Assembly: GCF_033439725.1 (NCBI RefSeq)
Contig: NW_026944384.1
Coordinates: forward strand, 3,162,001-3,226,000
Reading direction: 5' to 3'
Origin: Neurospora tetraspora
Taxonomy: Eukaryota; Ascomycota; Sordariomycetes; Sordariales; Sordariaceae
DNA: 64,000 bases
Shown here: positions 1-11,982 of the stretch, piece after piece
Layout: every line of letters begins with the position of its first letter
Position numbering within the stretch: the stretch's first letter is position 1
The notes under the pieces: model-generated
The model's input: the letters and a program-made list of their open reading frames with translations, nothing else
The model's database searches: none
What the model was told of the DNA's origin: nothing
Made by a program: the position numbers and the translations under genes

Positions 1-770
1 AAATATTATTAAAATCAATTGAATTACTACTATTTTAAACTATAGTCAAAAATAACGCCTCTCTAACCGAAGTAATATATTTAAATAATATTCACTATTA
101 CTTATATATTTATAAAAACTTAATAACAATTCCTTTCTTTTAACCTCTTCCTCCTTATCGAAGCAAGCTCCGGTTAATAATAACGTTAGGAATCCTATAA
201 ATACTTCTATTAATAATATTTCGGTAACTCCATTAAAAATATTATTATCCTAAAAGTAGAAGAATAAATAAAAGAAAAAGGGTAAGTATATAAACTATAG
301 GAATAGTTCTTACTAAGTAATTATATAACGTTTATTTGGGGGCTTAGAGAAATTTTATCTTTTCTAGTATTACTAATTTTCCTTATTTAGATAAGCATTT
401 GGTTAAGTATAGTTATATTAAATTTTAGTCTTTTCTCGTATATTTAACTACGTTAATTTCTATATATAAAATTGAATTCCTTAAAGGGGAGTAGGGGGTA
501 ATATTATAAAGCTAGTGCCCAGTTAATATATTTAACTATTACTAAGCGTGCTAAGCCAAATTAGGAGTTATTATATAGCGTTAAAGCTAATACGAGCCCT
601 CTAGTTTGCTAAACCTATATATTTGCTTGGCCTATACGGTCTTGGCTCTAGTTGTACAAAACCTTCTTTCAACTGCTCCCTTCTAGAGCAGTCCTTTTCC
701 TCTCTATTAAATATAGCATTTCAACCTTACACGACTGCTCGCTGTGCAATACTCTCGCAGACCCATTACA
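1..770 (-). mobile_element. Truncated pol-less LTR element, copy 1
   Basis: This is the end of an LTR element that runs off the left edge of the window and reads on the minus strand. Its 269-bp LTR is at 502-770, beginning TGTAATGGGTCTGC on the minus strand and ending TATAATA. The LTR matches those at 10,003-10,271 and 11,983-12,251. The internal part (501 down to 1) matches the interior of the 10,003-12,251 copy but lacks about 580 bp corresponding to roughly 10,470-11,045. The sequence is very AT-rich with CA-to-TA changes typical of RIP. No reverse transcriptase or integrase is visible. Confidence 0.75.
502..770 (-). repeat. 269-bp LTR of pol-less element (copy 1)
   Basis: Reverse complement of the LTRs at 10,003-10,271 and 11,983-12,251, with the same length and the same TGTAA...TAATA/TAACA ends. 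Differences are mostly C/T and G/A transitions. Confidence 0.8.
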
Positions 771-1300
771 ATACATTTTGTCGAGGTATAGGGATGGTTT
801 TAATATTAATAGCTTTATAATTTCTTTTACGATATTAGTTATGATAATGAACGATGAACGGTTATTATAGTTACGAATATATTTTTATGGCCTATATAGA
901 GAGTTTTTTAGTATTTTAGGGAGATTGAGATTGTAAGACGGGCTTGCTAGTAATATCGAAATTTTGTTTATATTAATATATTGTACGTACGTTTACGCTA
1001 GTGGCCGTTATAATATTATTAATATGTTCGTTGTTATGGAGTATTAAATTTACAATAGTTCGTTGGCTTGCGTTGGGAACCTTTATTATATTGTACGACG
1101 AAAAGATTAGCAAAGATAATAAAAACGCCAAATAAAACGATGGCTAATATACTAGTATTGAAATGCTAACTTTTTAGTACAGATTTCGATAATTTACGAT
1201 GCGATACGGTTAATTTGCGTTGATTAAGACGGTTAAATCTGGTCAATTTATCAAATTTGTGTTCAAGTCGGTGTTGTGGCTAGTTTAATCCAATTAGCGT
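771..1300. other. RIP-mutated AT-rich flank, no gene
   Basis: AT-rich sequence between the LTR copy and the first gene island. No frame looks coding and no second LTR edge is visible. The change to normal composition falls near 1,200-1,300. Confidence 0.6.
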
Positions 1301-1820
1301 GCTAAGACTGTCAAGGCGTTTGAGGGTGGGAACGTAAAGTGGGAGCTTTGACACATTTGACAGGGCCAACGGCGCCAAGATCTTGGGGGCCATGGGGTGT
1401 GGGGTCGGAGCGGAGGGGGTCTGGAGATGCTGCAGATCGGATGGTGGACCAGTTTGCACTGTGCCGTGTAAGTCGAGTGGGTCCAACGACATCCATCAGA
1501 CATCAACAACCACCAGCATGGGAAGGAGCACCTTGAAGTCAGAGAACATTGGAACCACCTTCCCTATGATGTTTTCCATTTTGGAAATTACTTCAGGGCT
1601 CATTGTACCACCAATATTACAGTTTATTTCTCCACAAACATGTTCTTAGGTACTTCGAGCTTCCGCTTATCCACCAAATTGGGACCAAGTTTGAACGGAG
1701 AACTTTCTTATGCCCGTTCAACTTTCACGCTTCGCTCTGCCTTCCTTGTGCCATCGGTCATTACTAAAAGTATACTGATTGGCATCATTCGTTTGTCAAT
1801 CTACTACATCTAGTACAAGA
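1301..1820. other. Intergenic 5' flank of SPO11; carries a 26-bp repeat tip
   Basis: No gene is supported here; overlapping open frames on both strands look accidental. Positions about 1308-1333 are identical over 26 bases to the outer tip (on the opposite strand) of the inverted repeat near 26.9 kb. The rest should hold the promoter and leader of SPO11. Confidence 0.5.
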
Positions 1821-3602
1821 ATGTATTTTTGTCCGATACGCAACCAGTTCCTCAATCCCCCTTCTCAACCCACAACCAGCAACGCCCATGGACAATTTCC
1901 TCCTGTTAGACAACGTTCTTCGGTGGGATCTGGCAGCATTGGAGTGTCTCGCAACGTTGTGGCCATACCGCAGAGACACTCCAATGATGATGCGCTCACA
2001 AAGATTGAGGCATTGTTCGAGACCATTGTTGATGCTGTCAGTGCCGGGAGTTCCATCGTCATACCCTATCGGCGGTCGACTAATGCGCAGGCGTTCAACC
2101 TGACTGCTTCTGCCTCAAATCCAAGGGATGGAAGGCACATGGATTCCGTACGCTTTCCGGGACGTAACCCCCAAGAGCTTCGAAGATTTGGTCAGTCACT
2201 CCACCAAGTTGATGTCGGCCAAGTTCCGTCGCACTGACTACATTAAATACAGAAGCCTTGTTCCGCATCATCGAGCTCTCCCATGAGGCACTCCTCTCCG
2301 GAACTCTCATCACCAAGAGGTCCGTAACCAGTAGTGTTTATATCAGTGTTTGCACAACTATTTCTGACTTGGACAGGAACATTTACTACCAGAACATGGA
2401 ACTGTTCAGGTCACAGAGCGTGGTTGACGAAATGGTGGACAATGTTGCATTCACACTTGGAGTGGGACGTAATGATCTCAACATTGTACGTCTTTGACAC
2501 CTTTTCAGCCAATATTTTCACTCATAATCTTTTAGGTAGCCACCGCAAAGGGCCTTCTTGCTGGCCAGATAAGACTTATCATGCGCGGAGGTACCAGCAT
2601 CAATTGTGCCGAGTCTTCTGACAGTGTAAGTATTGATGCCGCCCAGTAGCTCTGTTGACTGACAGTTCCAGGGCGTTTTGCTACCATCAATCAGCGCCGT
2701 CGAAAAAGTCGACTTTCAATCCGTCAAATGGCTGCTGGTGATTGAGAAGGAGGTATGCTGTGTCCATCTGTGTATATTCTTACAAAAGAACTCCATTGAC
2801 GTATCCGAGCAGGCCACCTTTCGAACACTGTCCGCTTCGCGCTACCACACAGTCTCTCGGGCAGGAAGTGGAATTCTGGTGACTGTAAGGCTATGACATC
2901 CTCTACGATAGCAACGGTGCTAACAATGACACTCTCAGGGAAAAGGGTATCCCGACCTTGCTACACGAAAGTTCCTCGCGGCCCTCCACTCAGTTCGACC
3001 ACGTTTACCCATATTGGCCTTGGTCGACTTCGATCCCCATGGGATTTCTATTCTTCGGACTTACCAATACGGCAGCCAGCGCCTAGATCACGAGGAGCGC
3101 ACCAAGGTGCCCGGATTAAGATGGCTTGGAATTCGCAGTAGCGATGTCCTCTCAAAGACAGTGGTAACGCAAGATCACTCCGCTAACAGTCAGGGAAGCC
3201 AATCGAGCCAAGACTTCTCGAGTCAGGAATCAATCGCTTATTCTGTAGATGGTGAGTGTATCGTTTGGCAGGTACATGGCTTATGCTAACTTCTCAAACC
3301 ACACAGCATTCCAAGATCAACGCCCGGCGAAGAGACCGAGAACTCGACGAACGAAAAGCCACCCAAGCGACTGCACAGCGGCACTCAACGAAGGGGACAG
3401 GGGGAAGGCCGTCAGTGTTTTGCGAGACATATGCGCTACGGCTAGACTTGACGCTACAGGGCGGGAACACAAGCTAGAACTGCAGAGAATGTTAATGCTC
3501 AATATCAAGGCGGAGATACAGGCGGTTGATGATTTCGGTGATATCACGAGCTGGTTGGATGAGAGACTGTTATCACACAGCAGGTACGTGAACTCGCATT
3601 AA
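1821..3602 (+). CDS. SPO11: Meiotic recombination protein Spo11 (topoisomerase VI A-like)
   Basis: Spo11 makes the DNA double-strand breaks that start meiotic recombination, working as a dimer like topoisomerase VI subunit A. The model has 8 exons: 1821-2190, 2253-2319, 2377-2485, 2536-2625, 2672-2752, 2813-2884, 2939-3251 and 3307-3602. They join into one open frame of 465 codons with regular splice borders. The winged-helix region has RFPGRNPQE followed by ALFRIIELSHEALL, then ITKRNIYYQN; Tyr150 is the expected catalytic tyrosine. The Toprim-like half has the metal-binding glutamate in LLVIEKE (about Glu237), then GKGYPDLATRKFL and VDFDPHG (Asp293/Asp295). The tail after about residue 365 is Ser/Gln-rich and variable. 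I chose ATG 1821 because the open frame further upstream has no ATG. All key residues are present, so the gene looks functional. Confidence 0.92.
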
Positions 3603-3774
3603 CAGGAACTAGGGATAGGTTTGGGGAACATTGTCTTTCAGACACAGGATAACGAGAAGAAAACAAATCATGAGATGATGAAGCTAAAAACTAAAATAAA
3701 ATATAACTAAGAAGAGAACTGCAAAAAGTAGTTCCCCAGAAACCTACCCAAGAAGGGTAGGTTCACAGGGGATT

Positions 3775-3849
3775 CATTCGATAGGAGAGTCGAACTCCTG
3801 ACCTTTGTACTTTCAGTGTACAACGCTCTACCAACTGAGCTAATCGAAT
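3775..3849 (-). tRNA. tRNA with atypical anticodon arm (Phe-like, isotype uncertain)
   Basis: The minus strand folds as a tRNA. The acceptor is a perfect 7-bp stem (ATTCGAT with ATCGAAT). The D arm is GCTC-AGTTGGTA-GAGC (box A) and the T arm is AGGAG-TTCGACT-CTCCT (box B). The anticodon arm is two bases too long: TTGTA and TACAA enclose nine bases, CACTGAAAG. Reading U33 as the only T in that loop gives anticodon GAA (Phe). Alternatively a 6-bp stem leaves a 7-base loop with TGA, but the variable loop is short, which argues against Ser. There is no intron. Confidence 0.7.
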
Positions 3850-4259
3850 ATTATGATGACTCCAATTTCTGCTTCAAGTACCTGTACTGGTTGAGGGTTG
3901 AGAGAAAGGGGGGGGGTGGTGCATGTGCATGGCATGAGTCCTGCACCTGCATAATCAGGAAATGGAGGAAGGAAGAAAAAGTGTTCAGCAATCTGATTAA
4001 CATCATCGCAGATACAAAACTGGCATGTTGAATCCATGCTCAACAGTAAGGCGGAGATATAAGCGGTTGTTGTCATCGTTCCAAGAGCTTCAGGTTGACA
4101 CAAACTGTTTCGCATCTGGGGCGACTCTTTCACTCCGCCTCCGCTGAGAAAGCCTCTTCAGAGCAGCCGTAAGTAAGACTTGCTTCAGTTAGAGGCAGTC
4201 TCCTCCTCGTTCTGGGACTCCTGATGGATATATCCCAAATTTTTGGATTGTCTAGGTCA
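3850..4259. other. Intergenic, no feature seen
   Basis: Normal base composition with a short G-run near 3910. It separates the tRNA from the convergent end of the minus-strand gene at 4260. No supported gene. Confidence 0.5.
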
Positions 4260-5159
4260 TCACTGGACTCCTTCCGTGACGACGGTCGATGTCATCGAAT
4301 GTCTTCTTCCCCCAAAAACCCCACCTTCCCCCTCAATCTGCTGAGCAACACGGTAAAGAATTATATCACCCTGGTACGCAGGCATTCTAAAGATGTTGGT
4401 CAGAGTCCGAGTTCTGACATAGACTTTCAGTTGCTCGCCAACATTTTTTTTTTCTTTTTGGTCCAGGGTTTTGAAGCAAACGGGAGATTCAATGTCGTAC
4501 TTTTCAGAAACACAGGGTTTGTCGCTCATCTGGATGACTTGTGTCCAGTCTCTCTCTATGTTCCCATGATTCGGAAAGTCGTCTAGTGAAAGTTTGCGGA
4601 CTCGTCCATGAACAATACGATAGATACCCTATGCGGCATCAACATCTCGTCGCTTGAGTCTACTGTGATGTCTGACTTCTAGGTGACAAACTGTGTTTTT
4701 GTGAGGTAGCTGTTTAGCTCTCGATGCCGCGGTACTCGACATGAAATGCGGGCTTTGCGAACGTTGGTCGGAAGTGTAGATGCTTTCAGGAAGTTCTCCG
4801 TTTCGCCAGCAAAAGATTTTGGTGCCAGAATTTCTGAAATCTTGATGGGGGTTTGTCTCTTGTGGCTGTGGTTCTTCATCTGGTCCAGTTAAACTCTTGG
4901 AAGCTCTTCTCTTGGATGCCTCGGTTGGCATTTGATACGAGGGGAGCGGCTGGCTGTCTCTCTTTGGCCGTATAGCGGGTGTCGAAGATTGACCGAAGGC
5001 GCTCTGGGTCGGAGTGGGAGGCACACTCATACTGAGGACTTGTTCAAGATGGACCGGGTTTGGGTGTGATTGTTGACTTTCAACTTTGGCTCGAGCATCT
5101 TTGTCCTTAGCAGAGGGGTTTCTCTTGTCGTCCGCCGGAGACTGATCGGAGGTAGTCAT
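4260..5159 (-). CDS. Uncharacterised spliced protein
   Basis: I do not recognise this gene. An open frame starts at ATG 5159 with a hydrophilic Ser/Pro/Lys-rich region (residues 1-100) and ends at TAG 4629-4631. Directly after that stop the same frame reads GIYRIVHGRVRKLSLDDFP and continues to TGA 4260-4262, which looks coding. An intron ending at that TAG would keep the frame: GTTTGT...ATAG (63 bp) or GTCACC...ATAG (59 bp). A stretch around 4680-4850 also reads plausibly in a second frame (ILAPKSFAGETENFLKAST), so a further intron upstream is possible. The exact exon model is therefore open. A premature stop in a decaying gene is the alternative. Confidence 0.4.
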
Positions 5160-6023
5160 TTTGAGGATGGGTTGTTGTAAAGCTGAATATGTTATGCCTG
5201 AATGCTCAACGAAAGCCGAACTATAGCAGAAACAAAAGGATGTATGTCATTGGATAATTGCCTAGTGACATGACATGAATACGGCACGTTCGCTGGAGAA
5301 TGCCGCAGGCGTACTTGCCATGGCTCCTTCCTGATCCAGGATTGCGCTGTTCGGCTTCCCCTCTCTATCAATATGGGCAGGAGCAATAAGCATCCGAACC
5401 ATGGATCTTCAAGTTGTCATGTTCTTTGTGTGCAAGTTGGCTCAGAGCCCGAAGAATTTGAGGTCTTTGACAAAGTCGATATATCAACCGACGAAGGAGA
5501 AGAAAGCAAGCATGCATGGCTTTTCGATAATTGAAGACCGGAATGACGCCGACGATAGGTATTTTGCTGCAAACAAAATGTTTCAATATCTGGAGAAACC
5601 TTCTCAGAAGATCATCCAAGTTTTTTCATGATGTCCAACGGCTGAAGAGACCTTGTGAGTGAAGAGTGTTCAAGAAACGGACATGCAGTGCATATAAGTT
5701 GGTTGCTGAGTGGGCAGTGAATGGGTAAAAGGGACAGATTCGGAAGGTGGAGCACAGTGTGAAGGTCGCATCTGGAATCGCGCACAGTTTGGGCCAAAAA
5801 TTTACCCCTCCAAAAATTTTGCAGAGGCAACGACAGCAGGGTCTCTCTGATGTCAGTTGTTGATTTCAGTCTGCCAGTTGCCAGTACTCCCTACAATACC
5901 ATTCCGTTAGGCCTCTCATTCATTCATTCCGTTTGCTCGGCGATATCCAGCATCAGACATCCCTCAACTCATATAACTGAACCAAATATTTCTACACAAC
6001 CCCACCTCATCATCATCAACAAC
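5160..6023. other. Intergenic between divergent genes
   Basis: About 860 bp between the minus-strand gene (start 5159) and the YAR1-like start at 6024, so it should contain both promoters. The last 150 bases are C/T/A-rich, as in fungal leaders. No supported ORF. Confidence 0.5.
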
Positions 6024-6687
6024 ATGGCCCCCCAGTTGAACGAGGAGGAGATTGACGATCTCATCTATTTCGCCCGCGCGGGTGAGAAGGATGACTTGAC
6101 CACCACGCTCACTGAGCTTGCCGAAAGAGAGAAGGTTTCGGTCGCAGAGATCCTTGCAAGCGCAAAGGATGAGGGCAAGTCGACTTGCTTGCACATGGCG
6201 GCGGGCAACGGCCACTTGGGTATGTGTGATGAAACCCCTCTGATACAAATATGAGTGTGTGAATTTCCAAAACTAACATCATCGACCAGATATCGTCACT
6301 CTCATCCTCTCAGAGTTCACCTCCCGGCCAAAGGAGGAGAAGCAGGCGTACCTTGACGCCGCCAACGAGTACGGCAACACTGGTCTTCACTGGGCCGCTC
6401 TCGGTGGCCATCTCGACGTGATCAAGCTGCTCATGGCGGCTGGTGCGTCGCCGGCTCTGGCCAACGACAAGAACTACGTGCCTCTGGACCTGGCCAGCTT
6501 CGGCGAGAAGCACGACGTGGTGGATTACTTCCTTGAGCAGGCGGGTGGTCTTGAGGACAAGAACACGGCCGAAGGGCTCAAGGCCGCTGCTGAGGGCTTG
6601 AAGGTGGATGATGATGGAAACGTCGAGTTCAAGATGTCTGTTGGTGACACTTCTGAGGCTTCGGGTTCTGGGTCGGCGCAAAACTAG
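6024..6687 (+). CDS. YAR1: Yar1-like ankyrin-repeat protein (ribosomal protein S3 chaperone)
   Basis: A 197-residue protein from two exons, 6024-6219 and 6290-6687, joined across a 70-bp GTATGT...CAG intron (GHL|DIV). Two clear ankyrin units are visible: STCLHMAAGNGHLDIVTLIL (about residues 53-72) and NTGLHWAALGGHLDVIKLLM (about 101-120), followed by a weaker third. The acidic N-terminus (NEEEIDDLIYFARAGEKDDL) and acidic C-terminal tail match Saccharomyces Yar1 in length and order. Yar1 is an ankyrin chaperone that binds newly made Rps3 and carries it into the nucleus. The assignment rests on architecture and similarity; other small fungal ankyrin proteins share the fold. ATG 6024 lies in a good context (AACATGGCC). 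Confidence 0.75.
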
Positions 6688-7896
6688 GAAAGACGAAAGA
6701 ATGGTTGTTGGGAAAGTTTGAGGCTTCAGGTGTTGGACGATACCACATAAACAAGATTCATGGCATTTGTTTTTCTGTTCTGTTAGGTGCATAAAATTGA
6801 TGGACATATTTGGCAAAAAGGTGCCCTGGGCTTGGATGACATGGCAGAAGGGAGTGTTGAAATGCTTCAGTGCTTACCTCTTGATAAGATGGGATATCAA
6901 GCGCGGAAAGCGCGGAAAGTTGTTTTGGATCTCTCGTAGAGATAGCTGGCGACTAGAGGGCACATAAGGCACACGCCGCATCACAGCATCAGTGTTCGAA
7001 GTCTTCTGTGGCTCACATATTATCGCAGAAGGGTGGCTCGCATCTTTATGAAATGAGCAGGGGTGGGCACCGGCTTCGTTATCAATATGAAAGAAGAGAG
7101 AAAAAGCATCGAGGCTTGAATACGGTTCGAGTAGGAAAGAAATTGGAGGCATTGATATGACTGGGTATTCCGTCTGTGATACAGCCCTAGAGGAAAAGAA
7201 GAAAAAGTGCCAAAAGGAGACATAATGAACCCCCACGCCCGGCCCAAGTCACCGCGTGTGAGGTTCAACTTCATTTGTGGGGCTTGCTATAATACCCCGC
7301 TGAAGAGCAAGACAGCTCTTGGGGGCTGGAACAACTTGGCCAAGCTATGGTATTGACTACAAGAAAAATTCAGATTGACAGTCCGTCGCAAAGAAACGAA
7401 AAGGAATAGTATGTCATAGATCTTGGGATACCTAGGGTCATGGGACTTCATCGAAATCAACCCTCATTTTCGAGAAGAGAAATTGAAGAGAATGAAGTTG
7501 AAGTCTTCAGCAGCCGATGTGTGGGTACACAGACCCGCTCTCCGCACAGCGGGTTGTGGGTAATTGTGGGGTCTGTGACCCTGATCCTTGACAGTCAATT
7601 GGCCCCCGTCGCGGTCGCGTCTGGACGGTCTGGGGAAAGTGTGGGCAGGCACGACAGAGAGGTCCGGGTACCGCGAACGACACCGGCCAAGCGAGGCGTT
7701 GCGGTGCTTTCCTTCAGTTGGAATTGGGGTTCTTCAGGCAGGATCAAATGCTGCTGCCAGCCATCGGATCTTCTTCAGCGGTTAGTTGCCCGTGTGGTGT
7801 GCAGTTGTGCAGGTGTGGTGTGCATGAGACCTCTTGCAGCGCAGCAATGCGGGCACTCCCAGGTCGGCTCACTTCATCCCCCACGCGGCCGACAAT
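6688..7896. other. Intergenic, cut off by the copia insertion
   Basis: About 1.2 kb of normal composition with no supported gene; several overlapping open frames lack conserved motifs. The right end, ...GCGGCCGACAAT, is the original left flank of the copia insertion. Before insertion it was continuous with 16,536 onward, so part of it may be the distal promoter of the transcription factor at 16,858. Confidence 0.5.
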
Positions 7897-8061
7897 TATT
7901 AGAGGCCAGGGGATCCACTGGGCGTGTACGTGCCCAGCTGGATTGGGATATGCGGGATTTTTACCTAAATGCTAGAGCTTCGAGTTTGTAGAGCTAGTTT
8001 TACATACATATATAATCAAGGCACGTTGAACTCTATATCGATCATTACCAATAATATTACA
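7897..8061 (+). repeat. 5' LTR of copia element (165 bp)
   Basis: Begins TATTAGAGGCCAGGGGATCC (original TGTTAG, RIP-altered) and ends AATATTACA. It aligns along its full length with 16,366-16,530. Differences are C/T and G/A transitions. Confidence 0.92.
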
Positions 8062-10002
8062 ATTAAGAATATTATTGATTCGACTGTTAAAGCTATCGCT
8101 AATAACAATAACCGATTAAATAATTACTAATAATATCTACAATTAAAATTAATAGCGTTACTCTTAATGGCCCTAAGGATTAGCTAGTTTAGGAAGATAC
8201 CTTCATTTCTATAGCTTAAGACCTAGGTCTCTAGAAATATATTAACCTAAATAACTGTATTCCTTAGCTAATTGAATTAATAGAACCTAATATTGATAAT
8301 TACTAAAAGGAACTTCCCGCTAGAAAAACTAAAGAAGTTAAAAAGGATAGGGAGGCTACCTTATTTATTGCTGCTAAATTTTACGGTTTCTATTATAAGC
8401 GCGACTATTGTAATTATATAATTAAGAAGTCGGATTAGCGTATAGAAGTTAAGACTTTCTTTAACTTAAATATTAAGAAGATTATATTAAGTTGCTAGAT
8501 ATTTGAAACTATTAGAAATAATTATTAAGAGATTAACTTTACTAAACGTATTAATTTATATAAGTAATATAATAATTTTAATAAGTCTACCGCTTTTAAT
8601 AACCGTAAAGTAAAGAAGTTCGCCCGAACTAAATTTATTAATATTTTTAAACCCCTTAGTAAAATTAATTATAATTAGTATAATTAGACCTTTTATTAGG
8701 AGGCGGCTATAGCCTTCTATATTACTAAAAGAATTACTAGAGTAAATAAACTAAACTTATAATTCCTAAAATTCTATATAATTATAAGGTTGAATCCTTA
8801 TACTGCTTAGGTAAACAATTACTAACTCTAATATAATAAGGAGATCGAAAGAAACCCTAATTTCAAAATTTCTTTCCGTACTGTAGCTAAGGACTTTCGT
8901 AAAATAGTAATAGCGAATACTATTTAGGGAAAGAGTCGCGCCCTCCCATTTAAGGGTACTACGTTCGTAGTTACGTTAGGTAGTAAACCTATTAAAGAAG
9001 ACGTTTCTAACGACGAATAAAACCTTGGCCCGGAGGTAAAGGGACGGGGAGAGGTTATAAATAAGAATAGTAAGTTTGGGAAGAATATTAATAAAAATAA
9101 GCGTACTTTCTCCTTATCTTTATTAGCGAATAAATGATTATATTAATCCCTATATAAATTTTATATGTAACTAGGCTATAATTTAGATTAATATTATTAT
9201 ACTAAATTATGATTAGCCTATAAAAGCTAAATCGAAAGTCTTACTATTAAGAAGTACGCGTATACTAATTTAAAAAAAGATAAAATATTTAAAAAAAGCT
9301 ATTAACCGTCTACGAACGTAATAAAATAATAAGGACTAAAATAATTAATTTTATAGTCGCCGGGTAAATAAAAATAATTTTTTAGTACTTATAATAGAAC
9401 GTAGCGCTGTATACTTATTAAAAGACTTTACAATCTTCAATTTAAATACGATAATATATATTTTTAATAAAGTTAATCGTTTTAAAGACTTTACTCCTTC
9501 AAATACTAATAATTATATATAGGCGGGAAATAAGCGGATTCTTATAGAAAAGTATAATACTATTATAATTATAATCTAAGATAACGACGGAAATAGAAAG
9601 TTCCAATTCCTTAACGTCGTTCTAATACCGGGTATAATTTATAATCTCATTTCTTTAAAACAATTCGAGGATAAATAAATTTATTAAGAATATAAGAATA
9701 ATTACTTACGCTCCCGCCTTTCAAATTCCCTTATTTATTATATCCTTTCTAAATATAAGTAATTTATCTTAGAATATATCCCTTTATAAAATAGTGCTAA
9801 CGAATCTTCTTTTGCTATATGGTATACAAATTATACTAAATAAAAGCCTTAAGAAGGTAAGCCCTTCGTTAATATCTTCGATTTAGCTACCTAAGAGCTG
9901 AAACTTTAACTAAACTAATAGAGCAAAAGTATAGCGTACGACTTAAAGGACTAAATATAATATATTATAAATTATATATTAAAGTTAAATTAAAGTATTA
10001 AA

Positions 10003-10271
10003 TGTAACGGGTCTGCAAGAGTATTGCACAGCGAGCAGTCGTGTAAGGTTGAAATGCTATATTTGATAGAGAGGAAAAGGATTGTTCTGAAAGGGAGTAG
10101 TCGAAAGAAAGTTTTATATAACTAGAACTAAGACCGCACGGGCCAGGCAAATATGTAGGTCTAGCGAACTAAAGGGCTCGTATTAGCTTTAGTGCTAAAT
10201 AATAACCCCTAATTTGGTTTGGTACGTTTAGTAATAATTAAATATATTAACCGGGCGCTAGCCCTATAATA
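10003..10271 (+). repeat. 5' LTR of pol-less element (269 bp)
   Basis: Begins TGTAACGGGTCTGC and ends CCCTATAATA. It matches 11,983-12,251 and the reverse complement of 502-770. This is the least RIP-altered start of the three copies. Confidence 0.88.
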
Positions 10272-11982
10272 TTACCCTCTTGCTCCCCCTTAGGGAGTTC
10301 GGTTCTATGTATAAAAATTAACGTAATTGAATATATAAAAAAAGATTAAAATTTAGTATAATTATACTTAGCTAAATATTTATTTAAACGGGGAAAATTA
10401 ATAATATTAGAAAAAATAAAATTTTTCTATTTGAGCCCCTAAATGAATGTTATATAATTATTTGCTTCTTACCCGAATTAGTAATGATATACTTATTATT
10501 TACCTTTATAGTATTACGCTATAACTTGGTATTAAAATTAAATTAGGGGATATTTCTAAGCTTTACTTAATTCCGGGGCCCTCTTTTATTATATTATATT
10601 AGTAATTTATAACAGAGATAATTAGAATTAAAGTTATTATTTAATATTTCATATCGCTCTACTTTTCTTACTAATAATTGGCTACCCTTTTATTCCTTCG
10701 CTAGGGAATAGCTTTAATAATTTTCGTATCTACGAAATATAATACCTATTCCTTTTATTAATTACATTGTAAATAAGTATTAATATAATTGGACGGTAAA
10801 GGGTACTATTTTATAACCTATCTATTTAATTAATAAATAATATACTTTTATAAATTAATTAGAGGTCCCTCCTTTTAAATATAGTAGTATTCTTTTACCT
10901 TTAATATTATTGAGGTCGCTATTAATACAGTTTCGTTTAGTCCGAATATTCCTCCTCTTTATAATTATTGTTATCGTAACTGTTTAAGCCCCTATTAAAT
11001 TATATTCGAATATTATTTATTTTCGTTCTTTACTTATATTATTTAAATTAATAAGAATTATTCTTATGATTCGTATACTTATCCTCCTTCTTCTACCTAT
11101 TCTTCTATTTTTGGAATGGCGATATTTTCGACAGGATTATCAAAGTATTATTAATAGAAGTATTTATAGGATTATTAGCGTTATTATTAATTAGGGCCTA
11201 TTTTAATAAGGAGGAAGAGGAGGCTAAAAGAAAGGAATTGCCGTCAAATTTTCGTAAATATATGAATAGTAACGAATATTACTTAAGTATATTAGTTCGG
11301 TCAGAGAGGTGTTGCTTCTAAGTATAATTTAAAATTGTAGTAATTTAGTTAATTTTAATAATATTTAACTACGAATCGGCTCGGGTATAGTATAATACTT
11401 CCTTAAAGCAAACGATAAAGGCTACTATCAATTCTTTAAACCTTTATTTAAATTAATATAATTCTTAATTAATACGCTTAATAGAATTAGGGTTCTTATA
11501 TATAAATCCAAATTTATTAATAAATTTATAAGGAGATTAAAGTATAGTAGTAAACGTAATAAGGGGTTTCTTAATAGCGGGTAATAAATAGGCGAATAAA
11601 TAATAGAATTATATTTGTAAATTGCTAATAGCGGGGCTATTTATATAGAATTTAACTTATATATTTAAAATTTAAAATTTAAATTCTTTTTTACTCTTTA
11701 AAACTTTTTCGAAATACGGGAGGACTAATTTACATAACGGCGAATCGAAAGGAATAGTGTTAAGGATGGAAATTTCGAAAATTAATTGCCTAATCGAAGA
11801 GGTAATTTATTACTAGCGTTCTTAAGAATTCGTAGATTAAATAATTCAAAAGAATTATTATTATTAAAATATTATAGATAGGGAGGTTATTACTAAGGGA
11901 CGAGAGCGATGGTAGGGAGACTTTTTAGCAGTACTTACAAACGTTTAGTAACAGTAATACTTAAAAAAAGGGTTAAATATAA

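Noticed and set aside
7440-7991. 183-codon plus-strand frame, with other overlapping open frames
   Set aside because: Runs into the copia LTR at 7,897, has no recognisable motif, and competing frames overlap on both strands.
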